DNA from: Turbatrix aceti | Lineage: Eukaryota > Nematoda > Chromadorea > Rhabditida > Panagrolaimidae | Length of the DNA stretch: 64,000 nucleotides | Assembly: GCA_963969345.1 (NCBI GenBank) | Contig: OZ017770.1 | Span: 1,807,246 to 1,871,245 of the forward strand | Direction of reading: 5' to 3' | Shown here: positions 47,701 through 59,475 of the stretch, in pieces | Layout: every line of letters begins with the position of its first letter | Position numbering within the stretch: the first letter of the stretch is position 1 | Position numbers and translations under genes: made by a program | Notes under the pieces: model-generated | What the model saw: only the letters and a program-made list of their open reading frames with translations | What the model was told of the DNA's origin: nothing | The model's database searches: none

Positions 47701-50700
47701 GTGGAATTCGATCTCAGGCATCCGGTAATCTAAAAACGGGGCGTTAACGTGGGATTTTAACAAAAAAATAATCACCTCAATAGAATACAGATGTTTTTGT
47801 TCTCTGTCGAGTTGTAAACGGGTGCTGACTTGTCCTGTAGCGTAATCCACGATAAAAGAGTTGGCGTCTTCACTTGGTGACATTGTATAAACTATTTGAT
47901 CGCCATTAATTTCAACCGCTCGATGGTGTGCCTAATATGTTTTTTTTGTTAAATCCGCGTGAGACAAGAAACAGAAATGAGAACTTACTTGCACGGCACC
48001 GATGGAAACGGCCTCATGATTTTCAGGAACTTCGAATCGGTAGAGCGATTGCTCAAAACGCGGCGTTAATTCGTAAATAGAAATTGAGTCGTCCAAAACA
48101 ACAGTTATAAGTGTGTTTGCCTAAAAAATGTTCTCACTCACTTTCATAAAAAATACAGGTACAAAAACAATTGATTATTTACCAAGACTACAGTTCGTGT
48201 AATAATTCTGTGTAACCACATACGACAAATTTTTGTGTCAAGATGTTATGTCACATATGCATCATAGTATTCTATAGCTAGCCTCCTCACACCTTTAATC
48301 TTAAAACACTAACAAAATGTTTACACTTCATAGGCGTGCGTGTCCGGCAAAACTTATGCCCCTGGAGTTTGAGCATTTTTGTGTTGTCATCTGGTAGCCT
48401 AAGGCACGAGGCCTTTCCTGTACGCGTTGCTAAGTGACATCAAAATTGCATGCATTCAAAGTGGACACAGGTCAACATTTTCTATGGCACAAAATTATAG
48501 TGTCCCATTTAATTCTCATTTTTGGTGAAGAGAAAGCTGATTATGTATCTATTCGGAAAGGGAAAAGCACTTACAATGATGCGTCCATTTTTCTTTGCAA
48601 CGGCTGCAAAGCGGATCTCTTCGTAGTCATCTTCCAGCAGTCGGCTAGCAACCGTAATGTATCCATTTGAGGGATCGACTTTGAAAAATCCACGAATACC
48701 TTGTTCAAGTTCGTATTTAGTGCCCTTGTCACTATTTGTTGTGCGAATAGTTCCGACATATTGTCCTTCCTGGAGTTTGCCGTAGATGTGAAATTTGTAA
48801 GTGCTTGACTCAAACTGCTCGGGGACACTTTGCTGTTCGACGGACATGGGACGAATAAGCGTCTTTGGTTGTGCTTTTTTGGATTTCTCGACAACTACCT
48901 GCTTTGGTGCAATGATAGGAGATGCTGCTGGCAAATCAAATCCATTTGTCGTTGGTGAATCTCGCAGAAATTCCTGTTCTTTAAGATCCTTGTTACCAAA
49001 GATGACTTGAATGGATACTCTCGAAGTTCGGGGATCTTCCGTAGAATCGTACGCTTCAATAGGAAAAGTGTAAATTTTTTCGGGAACAAATTCCTCGTAT
49101 GGTTGAACGTAATAGATCGTCGCAAAGCTGTCACTTGGGAACAAGATGAATGGGATGTCATCCGACTTATCCGTAAGCATGCGGTAATGCACGTTGCCAT
49201 AGATGCCGGTATCATTGTCAAAAGCATAGACTTTTCCAATTTCGGTATTGTTAAACGGATTTTGTTCACCGTAAAAAACGTAATTTGTTTTTTCAAATTT
49301 CGGTGAGTTGTCGTTGACGTCTTCGACAAAAACAGTTATAGTCGCTGTTGTACATGTCTGAGAGTTGATTCGTTTCGGATTGTTATTGACCAATTTTACT
49401 TGAAAGACAATGGTGTCAGTCACTTCTCTATCAAGCGCTTTTTCGGTAAATACTCTCCCATCATCTTCCACTCGAAAATACTCGGTTGCGTTGAGTAAGA
49501 CAGGCGTGCTACCCTGAAATGGTTATTATCATGATATCACAGTTCACTGATGCATATTATCCTTACTTCTCCGTAAATCATTAATCGCAAAACAGGGGTG
49601 TCGGGATGCGCGTTTTCTTCCACCATGGCATCGTAGAAGCACTTTGTAAAGTACGTCAGTGTATTATCGGAGATGTCAGCCAAGGCCAGCGTGGTTGCGG
49701 TTTCGACTGATGGATCACTTTCGAGATAGGCTTTGATCTTGAGCAAGATAGTACTGGGCGTATCATTGTTAAGTTTGGACCTGACAGTCAGTTGCGCAGT
49801 ATGCGGATCCAACAGGAAGTAATCACTAAAATCCGAATCCATAAGTTCGTAAATCGGGCGTCCTCCTCGTTGCGTCAGACTCTTCGGAGCCAACTCGGTC
49901 ATCTTGGCTGTAATCGGGACATTTGGTACAATTTCAGTGTCCACTTGCATCAACTAAAAGTAACTTATTAACAATTCACTTTGTTTGCATTGTTTAATTT
50001 CACCTTTGAAAAGTTTGCAAAGTACTCTGGCGCGGTGAACTTGAGGTACTCATGGGGTGAAGCTGAGCCAATTAATACATGCAGCGTTGAATACGTCGTT
50101 CGAGGAGGAAGACCGTTGTCCTACAAAGGTTGTCCGACTATTAATTCAATTGCTCTCTTATTGCCCTCACTGTCGCCGAGATGTTGAGATAGTACTCTTC
50201 CTGTCGAAGAGGACGCTGTACACGCAGTCTGACGATTGGGGGCAACTGCTCGGGATGCCAACGAGCATTCATGCGGAAGGCACGAGGCAGGTTTTTTAGA
50301 CGATAAAAATCAGTTGTTGATGGTTCGAGGGAAAACTCATCAGCGAATTGTCCTCCCTGTAAGCACGAAAAAAAATCATGTCACTTTTTTTTTCTTTTTG
50401 TGAAATTTTCAAGTTACCTCAATGCGGTATGCGATAGCATAATTCCAGCTTGGATCTCGGTCAAGTGCAAGGATGGGGGTTTCTACAATGCTGCTTGGAG
50501 CTGCCGGCTAAAAGATTTACTTTTTTTGTTTTCACCTAATTTTCAATCACAACGTACGGAAGGAATTGTGACTTCGTAAGGCTGATTGTAGAATTTGGGT
50601 GAAAAAGTGTTCTGATTACGAATTCTGATAGAAATCAATGGGTATGCTTTTTTGTTGCACGACACGGTCATGTAAAGGTAAGTCTCATTGACGTACGACG

Positions 50701-51121
50701 GATAATCTGGGAGACTGAGACTTTTCTTTGTCAAGATCATAAACTGACCATTTGATCTTTTTTCGAGTGAAAAGCGATCGACATAATCATGCTGAAAAAA
50801 GTCAGATTTGACGTGTAAAATTGAGAAAGAGGAGAATAATATTGTCATACCTCTTCTAAGTTGTTAGAACGAATATTCACAACCTCAAGTACCGCGTCTG
50901 GAGGATCGACAACGGTGTCTACAATTACCGAGTTGGGCTGCGTATCGGCAGGTACATCAAAAAAGAATGGATCAATTTCAGACTCAGGAAACGTACAATC
51001 TAAAAATATCCAGTTTAAAAATACATTTTTGGAGAAAATGTTTCAAACCTTGAGCAAGGGATACATATGAAGTCGCAAAGGCTATAAATAGCAATGAAAA
51101 TCTAAGCCAAGTGTTTTTCAT
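41799..51121 (-). CDS. Large non-classical (protocadherin-like) cadherin
   Basis: About 18 exons encode roughly 2,700 residues. The first exon (51121-51049) gives a signal peptide (WLRFSLLFIAFATSYVSLAQ). Many divergent cadherin repeats follow. Calcium-site motifs include DREVTDT, DREQKH, DRETVP, DRENRT, DVNDNSP, DINDNAP, DVNDNAP and DENDNAP. A Ser/Thr-rich insert interrupts the repeats at about 44280-44620. Near the membrane is a non-cadherin domain (SHLLVYALQKDTHEPLHADELKKML) like the membrane-adjacent domain of CDH23/PCDH15-type proteins, then one TM helix (SLIVISFILILTACITLCVL). The cytoplasmic tail is only about 85 residues (RPYDVELISRRTAQTI) with no recognisable beta- or p120-catenin site. 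Last exons: 42147 and upward, 42099-41947, 41895-41799. Calcium-dependent adhesion or a filamentous extracellular link is expected; the exact subfamily is unsure. Confidence 0.9.
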
Positions 51122-53650
51122 GACGTTTACTTCTTCCTCCAGAACATCAAACTAGGAAAAAGAAACACCACCTGAAAAAAGAAAGGGGGGCTTAACTGTT
51201 TGACCGATTTTTAAGTTTCTTGAGCAATAAAAAAAACGTGGTCACGCATGCATGGTCCATAAAAGTTTTTCCGTGAACAATCAAATTGAGGAAGAGTAAA
51301 AAGCACTTAACGGAAGACGTAAAATATTTACTTGACTTGCTGGAAAGATGGATATCGGTTATATACCAGATATCCGTGCATCGAACGCATTAAGTCAGAA
51401 GAACATTTTCTTAAACATTATTCCTGCCTATTTGAGGATAGAAAAAATTCGGGAAAGTCTGGAGTATACCCTTTGGCAATCGCACAGCATGATTATAAAT
51501 TTCGTTTTCATGGATTATTTAGTTCACTTTGAACCATATAAAAGAAACATGAAAGATAGAACAAAATTCCTGAATCTTACAGCCGGAAAGGGTTATTTAC
51601 GATCAAATGAAAGGATCTCGGGAAGGAGAAAAATATATGACGATAATTTTCCTGTGGTTTGGAATTGCGCAATGGGATCACGACACTGATTGATATCCCT
51701 CCCATTATGATTGATATTCATACAGTTATATCCTACTGTCGTGTTAAAAAACTAGGAAACCTGAAAGTTTCTGGTCCTAATAAACAATTTTGGCAAAAAA
51801 TGACTATTATTTCACACCTGAAAGAGAAAAAAAAAAGTCAAACAACGCGCCAGGCATTCTTCATGTACATGCTGCGGTGGTTAATTCAGATCTCATAAAA
51901 GTTACGCAACTGACCGACTGCCTACCACTGCACTGCCCACCTGAACGCCTGAAAATTTGTTAGAAGAACAAAAACATGACCCTGATGTGATTTTTTTCCT
52001 GTGTGCCTTTTTCCCAAACGTTAGTCAGTTATCTTACCCGCTAAATATAAGCAACTAGTTTCAGTGCAAAAAGAAAAAAGACAGTTTAACAATTAGGTCA
52101 GCAGCCATCGAGCTTGCGCAAAACGCGGGGGATTCAGTTCTGGTTCAAACAAAATGAGCCGATTGATGTACCACTCCGGAAAGCGGCATTTTTTGGGGAA
52201 TGGTGACGACAGGTAAACTCTTCTCCCTTTTCCTTGAGTGTCAATGACCGCTGGATGAGACAATGCATCACACGGGGAAGGGGTGGGGAGATAATAGATT
52301 TTCTTCCATAATTAATTATCACACTGACATTTTGGTACAATTTCAAAGGGTTGCACGAAACCCCAGGCGCTAAAATCTTTACCGAAAGGACTTAAGTAGT
52401 ATAAAAAAGGAAAGGATCATTGCGCGCTCTATTAACATGCAAAAAAGGGCAATTCAGGTAGCGATATTGTGGAAGTGGCGCCGAGTCAGGCACAGGAGGG
52501 GGTCATTACCGTCTTACCAACAATTGATCTTATTTTTGGACCCGGTCATCTCAGAAACGCTTTACCTTGGTCAAATCCGGTATGGTCCGTATAGAGACAA
52601 AAAAAGCCCATGACAGACGTGAGCGCGAAATCGTTTCTGCGCCAGATGTTGCTCATTGAAGAAGTCGCCGACGCTGGTACACTCTCTATGCCTACCGTCT
52701 GTCTTTGTAACGAAAAAGCATGATTTTGCAGTGCAGTTGTTGTATGACGATTAGGCAAAGGTGATTTTCAGACATGCATTTTCTCCTCTTTTTTTCTTGC
52801 TTGACTACTCACTCGGTGAATGGACTGCTGCGCGTCTTTTTTTTCAATTTTTGTTTCATTATTGTTTTTTGTGTAACACAGATTGCATTTAACGGCAAAT
52901 TCATGAAAGGAAGAAGAACAAAATGCAACAACGTATAAGGTTACATTATTTCGAGTACTGCAACTTTTATCAGGGATTCAGTACTCAACATTGTCAAAAT
53001 GGAGTACGAAAACATACAAAAAAACGTTTAAGTGCGGGTAAACCGAAAAATTTTGCGGATAAAAAAAATCCCATACGTATAATACACTTTTAACATTTTT
53101 TTAAATAACAAAAAGCTATGGTCGTCAAAAATGATTCCGTGCTGCAGTGAGGATTGCGCTTGTGTCGGAGAAACAAAATCCCGCCCTGAGGTACTCCGCC
53201 GGACAGCACTCGTGCGGACAACTCTCAATAAAGCCTCGACGGTTTGTTTGTCGATCCGGTGGACTAAGCTGAACAGTCGTCACCGAACGATGGACATTTG
53301 CAACGCCTTCAGAAAGGGCTGTCGTCCGTTCGGTTAGTCTCTCCCTCGCATCCACTGTTTGAGTGATGGAGGTAAACGTCTACACCAACCTCTCTCCTGT
53401 AAGCAAAAAATCATAGCCCCGAGGCTTGCAGTGACTAGCTAAAGTCGGGTTGCGTTGCTAACTTTTTTACCGCAGGTGGTATACATGAATCAGGCTTAAA
53501 AACCGGCTATTACGATTTTTAAACATTTCGCTGTTGCAAATCTGTACGTGTTCTTGATTGACTAAGCCTTTCTTACAGTTTGAATTGAACCGCTACCCAC
53601 TGCATCGTCATTAGCGGTCAGTCGATTGTCATCTTGTACTTCCGAGCAAG
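51122..53650. other. Divergent 2.5-kb spacer between cadherin and LRR genes
   Basis: Both flanking genes start at its edges, so their promoters must lie here. A GC-richer island at about 53130-53340 is open on both strands (minus frame begins MDARERLTERTTALSEG) but has no exon partners that I can identify. The rest is AT-rich without visible repeats. Confidence 0.45.
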
Positions 53651-55826
53651 ATGAAACCCGGTTTACGGGTTTTGTCGCTGCTAATAGCGCTTTTGCTTGC
53701 CACACTTGTTCGATCCCAGTGTCCGGTATTGCAAACTCCGTGCCGTTGTGCTCCTTCGATTTATGAACCCGTTGCCATTATTTGTGAAAATGCCGGCAGT
53801 CTATCAAATGTTTTACAAGCCATCGAAGCGGCCCAGAATACACCGGTTAGTTTGGGAAGCATTTTTTTTATCGCATGTACAAAATTTTATTTTTGACCTT
53901 ATGGTGGTCACTTGATGCTTTGAGAGTGTCTCGCCTGTTTTGATCTCAAAAAGGATATTTGCACAAAACAAGTAGTTTCATTATCGCTTTTTTTCTTTGT
54001 CTTCTACAACACTTGTTTTGTAGATCGACTCTCTTATGATTCTTGACACCGCTGTGACATCAATTCCAGCAAACGCTTTTCAAGGCTTTACAATTGTTCG
54101 ACTTGTCATGAATCGCAATACGCTAAGCCAAATTAGCCCCGATGCATTCAACGGCAACCTCCTGACTTCTCTTGTTGAACTTGATCTTACCGACAATAAT
54201 CTCGGACAAATTCCGCAAGCTGGTTTGACACAGCTCAGAAATCTGCGCAAGTTGTACCTCAATCGAAATCGAATCAGCCAGTTGAATTCGAATAGCTTTA
54301 ACAATTACGAAAGCAGAAATCTTTTGCTAAAGTTGGAATTGGCGGGTAATCGATTGACTGACCAAGCACTCGCTGATCCGACCGTTTTTCGTCCACTCAC
54401 CATGCTACAAGAACTCAGTCTGGAGACAAATGCGCTGACTCAGATTCCGTCTGCAGCTTTGGTGAATCAACGCGACACATTGGTTAACCTCAATCTTGGT
54501 CTCAATCAGGTGTGATTCATTTCCGAATTGTGACCATAACTGTTTTTTTGCAGATTAACGACGTACCCGTTGGTGCTCTCGACTTCCCGATTTTGACTTC
54601 ATTGTCTCTGGAATTTAACGGAATTACAATAATCATTCCTCAGGCTTTCCAAGGAATTCCTAATCTGCAGTACCTTTATTTGACGGGCAACAAATTTCCT
54701 TCATGGCAACCGGAAATGTTCCGCTACACCAACCAGCTAAGAACCCTTGGCATTGGCGAAACCCCGATCAGCGTTATTCCGAGCAACGCATTTGTCCACA
54801 CTCCGGATCTTATTCGACTAGAAATGTCTGAAGCTGCGGTTGACACAATTGAAGATGGTGCTTTCCAGGAGACACCTCTGATTCAGGCTATTGTGTTGAA
54901 TAAGAACCGACTTTCTATGTACGTTAATTTTTTATTCATTTCTAAATTAATAACTTAATGGTTTAGCGTTCGTGCTGGGTATTTCCGAGGTCTCGAAGAC
55001 CTTTACTCGATCGATCTCCAGGGTAACCGCATTGACACCGTTGAACCACTGGGCTTCGCAAACTTACCTGGTCTGCGACATTTGGACATCAGCTACAACC
55101 AACTGCAAACCATGCCTATGAACACATTCGAAAACTCGTTCAGACCAATTCCGAATGACCGGAGGGTGATCTTTGCTTGCGCAAACCCCTGGTTATGTGA
55201 CAGTCGTCTGGAATGGTTCCGAGACCTTCTGCGAGGCAACCTGGATATTGACATTGACAAGCCGGGATGTGTTGCCGCCTGTATGTCATCCATTAACAAC
55301 TGCCCTCCCGAAGGCACACCTTTGCGAGCGGTTGATTTCTGTCCAATTTCTGACGTACCCCAGCCTCTAGCCGGTAGTCCGCTAAACATTGTCCGCTGGA
55401 TTATCATGGGTAAGCATTGTTTGATCAATTTCATGCAAAATCATGGTTTTTCTAGCCGTCATCATGACCATTCTCCTCATCAGCATCTGTCTGCTTGCTC
55501 TTATTCGATACGGAGCCAGTCACCGAAGGAAGAAAATAAAGGACCAGGAAATCGGTGACGAAGCGCGCATCGTATCGTCAGCAGGTAAGATAGCTACTTT
55601 TATTTACTTTATCCACTATTTGTCACGAAGGTTCTCACTTCCACTTTCTTTTACAAAATCTTGACAAACTTTCTCGTTACTTTAAATTCCTATTATAGCA
55701 TCTGTCTACCAAGCATCAGCCTTCGGAGGTGGCAATCGACCTTCCTACGCACCTTCTGCAGTAGGCATCGACTTGGATTTGCCTGCAGCACACAGCTTGG
55801 ACGATCGCCCTAACTACTTTATGTAG
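53651..55826 (+). CDS. Single-pass extracellular leucine-rich-repeat protein (LET-4/EGG-6-like)
   Basis: Predicted 581 residues in six exons (53651-53845, 54024-54509, 54554-54918, about 54967-55409, 55456-55584, 55699-55826). It has a signal peptide (VLSLLIALLLATLVRS), then an LRR N-cap with CPVLQTPCRCAP and IICENAG. About 13-14 LRRs of the LxxLxLxxNxL type follow (LVELDLTDNNLGQIP, LRKLYLNRNRISQL, LRHLDISYNQL). An LRR C-cap has NPWLCDSRLEWFRDLL and further Cys. One TM helix (VIMTILLISICLLALIRYG) leads to a basic stop-transfer and a short Ser/Gly/Tyr tail. The domain order matches nematode eLRRon proteins that organise apical extracellular matrix. Similar architectures exist in other adhesion LRRs, so the exact ortholog is open. 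Confidence 0.85.
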
Positions 55827-57553
55827 CACTCTGTCTTAATAATTTGCTCAACAAACATGGTTTTAATGCAACTGACACCGCAAAAAAATGTCTGTAAAAA
55901 AGGTGTTTGTATAAAATATGCTCCATGAAAGCGTTCAAATGTTGTATATATTGGTAAAGAGTGAATTTATATTTTGTGGTCATTCGGTCTGCTAAAAATC
56001 AGCAATCTTGAAATCAGTATCATCAATATAAAAAAAAACACAATGATTTTTAAAGTTGAACTACCTCAGCTAAAGTATGTTTGATGCAAGCGACTGTTCG
56101 CTTGAAAATGTCTAAGGTTCGATCACCATCGCAACATGAGTGCCTACTCTGACGATGACGAGATAACGCCTCGAAGGTCATACCGATGTATCAATGCGAT
56201 TTACTCATTCGCTGCTACGGGTTCAGAAGCCACCACCGTACGTAAGCATATGGAATCTGACAGATACATAAAACTCATCAGAGGACGATTACGGGCCACA
56301 CTGCTAGCACCACGGATGTTGCTTTCAACGCCGGCGGCATGCTCTTGGCTACCGCAATCTGTGATTTCTCAACAAACTGTGAAAATTCAAATCAAGACTA
56401 ATATTTAGGGTCACAGTGTTATACGTCTTGTTATTCTTTGCCTCCCATCTCGTTCATAACCAATAACGCCAATATAGGGCATTCCCAAAATTATAATACC
56501 GTTTCAAACAGCTTCATCAGTTAGCAGTTGCAATAAAATAATGTGGCTTATTGGAAAAAACGAAAGAAAACCTTTGTTATCAAAAATATACAAATGTTTC
56601 CATTTTTTCACTTCCGTGTCAATGAACAACCAACAGTTGCCTCCTGTGACTTTCTGATCCAACTTAATTCAAAAATGTATTCTTTGCCGTATGTTGTCAG
56701 TGCGTACATTTGTCCCGAAACAATCTATCCACCAGTGCATCAATTTATCAAACCTGAGCATGGTATTTCAATGATTTTGAAAATCATTTAATCAAAAATG
56801 AATATGCAAAAAGATCGATGAAAAACAAGGTGTAACAAAAAAATCGAATAAAATACAAACAAACAAATAAAAAATACCGGAAATACATTGAAGCGATGAA
56901 TGAGGCGTAGTGAAACTGACCAAAGCGATAGCATGCAAAAATAAGCGTAATCGAAAAAAAAATCAACAAAGATTGGTCAAAAATAACACATACACACAAT
57001 AATTTGTTGCATTTTATAAAAACATTTTTTTTTTCATTAATCAGAATGATAAGAAAAAAGTTATGAAAAAAATACACGCAAGCGGTCCCCTCTGTAGCAC
57101 GAGGACAAGCTGAAGGCTGTAGGAATTCATGAGATTAGGGGGATTTTGCAATTTTAGCGTAACTCAAAAGTGGCAAAACCATCCTGGATAATTAACTTAA
57201 CATTACGTCTGATCAACAAAAAAATTAATGGAGTGGCATTCGCATTGTTGTACACGTTAAGCTGTGAGCAACTGATGTGCTAAAAAATCGGAAGAAATTG
57301 TTTTAGCGCATAAAGTCCAAAAAATCGTAAAACCATCTCTTACTTTGATTGGTGTTTTAAAGTGTAGTTCACAAAAAATGCTATTTTAATGTTCAGGTGA
57401 AACATTTTCAATGTTTATCACTTACTTTTAACTTAAATCGCAAGACACATTATAGCGAAAGAGAACAAAAAAAACTGAGCAAAGAAAGCAAAACGTTGCA
57501 ACAAACAGAACCCGCTTTTCGAAGCACCATGTCATGCAGAGACCGGCATTTCA
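55827..57553. other. Convergent spacer between LRR gene and LIS1
   Basis: AT-rich. A 90-codon ATG frame at 56136-56408 begins MSAYSDDDEITPRR but shows no domain. Another at 56543-56791 is likewise unsupported. No repeats noted. Confidence 0.45.
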
Positions 57554-59475
57554 TTAGCGGCATTCCCAGATCTTCACCGTATTGTCTTTCGCAGCAGTGA
57601 CGACGTACGGCTCAGAATTGTGGACGTCTGAAAAAAATATCAGGCTTAGAAAATGCATATACATAAACCAAAAAAAACAACATTTTCCGTAAAAGTCAAA
57701 AGAACTCACCGACAGAAGTGACAAACTGATCGTGAGCGACAAACCAACGCTCTTCGCGACGATCTGGCATGTTAAAGACCCGGAGAGTGCGGTCATCGCT
57801 GACGGAAAGGAGGTAGCGCCCGTTTGGATGGAACACGACACCGGTGACCCAGTTGGAGTGGCTTTCGATGGTCTGCAAGCACACGCCAAAGTTGACGTGC
57901 CAGAGCTTGATAGTGTAGTCACGCCCGCCAGTTGCCAGAACCAGAGGCTTGCCCGGAATGATGATGCCGGTATCTTCGTTTTCAACGGGGACCGCGTCTT
58001 TGAGGCCAAGAAGTTTACCGACCGTTGACGGAGCCCAAGCCAGCGTCTCGACGACGTTGCGGTGCTGGTTAAGGGTAGCGACGGGTTCGTTGTTGTCAAA
58101 GCCGTACACCACAACCTAAAAATCATATTTAAAAACGGAAAATTCCAAGTGCAATAACGAATTTAGAACGCAAATATGTTTAAACTAACAACTCATAAAA
58201 TAAACAAAAAAAAAAAAGTCGTAAAAAAGTCATTAATAAACCCCTGTGTTTGAAACACATAAAACGCCACGAACCTCAGTTCCTCTGGCTATAAAAACAG
58301 TATTGGCCAAAAAATGTTAATATAATGCACTTCAGGGCATAAAAACAGCTGTTTTTACGACACATGACGTCATTTGGCACAAAAATGTGGCTAATTTACG
58401 TTCTGATGCATTTGTACCTATACTGATCCCATCATAGATATGTTATTACACATAAAAAATGCGACTCCACTTACCGCGTGATTCGAACCAACCGCAAAAT
58501 GCACTCCATTAGGATGAACACGCACAACGCGAATCCAGTTTCCACTTCCGCTGTACACGACATCGGCAGTGACGGTCTTGATATCCCAGAGTTTAACGTA
58601 AGTATCACGAGATGCCGTGAGGAGAAGGTCCTCTGCAAAACGCGGTTATAAAACCATCATTCAACAACTTAAGCGTCAAACTTACTCGGGGTGAAAGCAA
58701 TGGACGACACTACGTGGTTGTGACCCCGAATAGTTGTGATGCATACATAGTCATTGAGGCAGTCCCACACTTTTGCCGTGAAATCAAGGGAAGCGGTAGC
58801 CAGGAGCTTTCCGTTGGCGTTGAAAGCAACATCCGTGACGCCGAGAGTGTGGCCCGTAATTGTCATTACGCAAGCTGCAGTTCGCAGATTCCAAACGCGA
58901 ACAGTTGCATCTTCTGAACCCGTAGCACAGATTTGGTAGATGGGATTGAATGCCGCACAGCTGACTTCTGAGCGATGACCTTTGAAGTTGTAGAGTTCGG
59001 GGGAACGAGGAATGCCTTCGTCACGCTTGCGCTTTTCGCTAAAAAAAGTATCACGTTAATAAAAAATTGCACAAATACTGCAAAAAACTTACGCAGATGG
59101 CAAAACGTCGGTAAGATTGCCAGCCTGAAGTGCTTTAACAGTGTTTTGGAGAGTTTCAAGTTTGGTCATCAAACGAGAGGTCGTCGCAAACTTCCGAGGC
59201 ATATCTTCGGCATGCGCCTTCAGATCTACGTTTTCAAAAGCCTGAAATCATTGTCGTGAAACTGTCACACCAAAAAACAATCAAATAGACTCACAAAACC
59301 GCTTTCCAGACAGAAGTTACGAAAGGCTTCAGGGTAGTTATTAGCCTTCAAGAAAGCAGCAACGGCGACCAACCTGCAACGATCGAATTAATACCCCTCG
59401 ATCAACAAACCCCCCAGAAACAACGTACATATCCTGTTGCATCTTTTCAGTGACAAAAACCGGGCCGTCACTCAT
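57554..59475 (-). CDS. lis-1: LIS1 / PAFAH1B1 dynein regulator
   Basis: About 423 residues in seven exons; the first is 59475-59429, the second starts at 59373, and the last carries the stop at 57554-57556. The N-terminus has a LisH-like dimerisation helix (MQQDMLVAVAAFLKANNYPEAF) and a coiled-coil stretch (SRLMTKLETLQNTVKAL). Seven WD40 repeats follow with standard units (KGHRSEVSCAAFNP, GHTLGVTDVAFN, ATGSEDATVRVWN, ATGGRDYTIKLWH, SVSDDRTLRVFN). It ends VTAAKDNTVKIWECR, nearly the LIS1 terminal WD blade. An insertion between blades five and six (PSTVGKLLGLKDAVPVENED) matches where LIS1 proteins carry a loop. LIS1 binds dynein with NudE/NudEL in nuclear and neuronal migration and spindle positioning. 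One intron (about 58118-58473) holds palindromic motifs. Confidence 0.92.
58340..58373. promoter_or_regulatory. Intronic palindrome cluster in LIS1: E-box and CRE-like
   Basis: TAAAAACAGCTGTTTTTA (58340-58357) is an 18-bp perfect palindrome around a CAGCTG E-box. ATGACGTCAT (58364-58373) is a perfect CRE/ATF-type site 6 bp later. Both lie in an intron of about 355 bp, much longer than the other introns of this gene. Confidence 0.4.

Noticed and set aside
41799..51121. Classical HMR-1/E-cadherin partner of the nearby p120 gene
   Set aside because: The short tail shows no juxtamembrane p120 site or beta-catenin site, and the repeat pattern and membrane-adjacent domain are protocadherin-like.
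56136..56408. 90-codon ATG frame starting MSAYSDDDE as a small gene
   Set aside because: Acidic start looks plausible but no second exon, domain or conserved end was found; evidence too thin.
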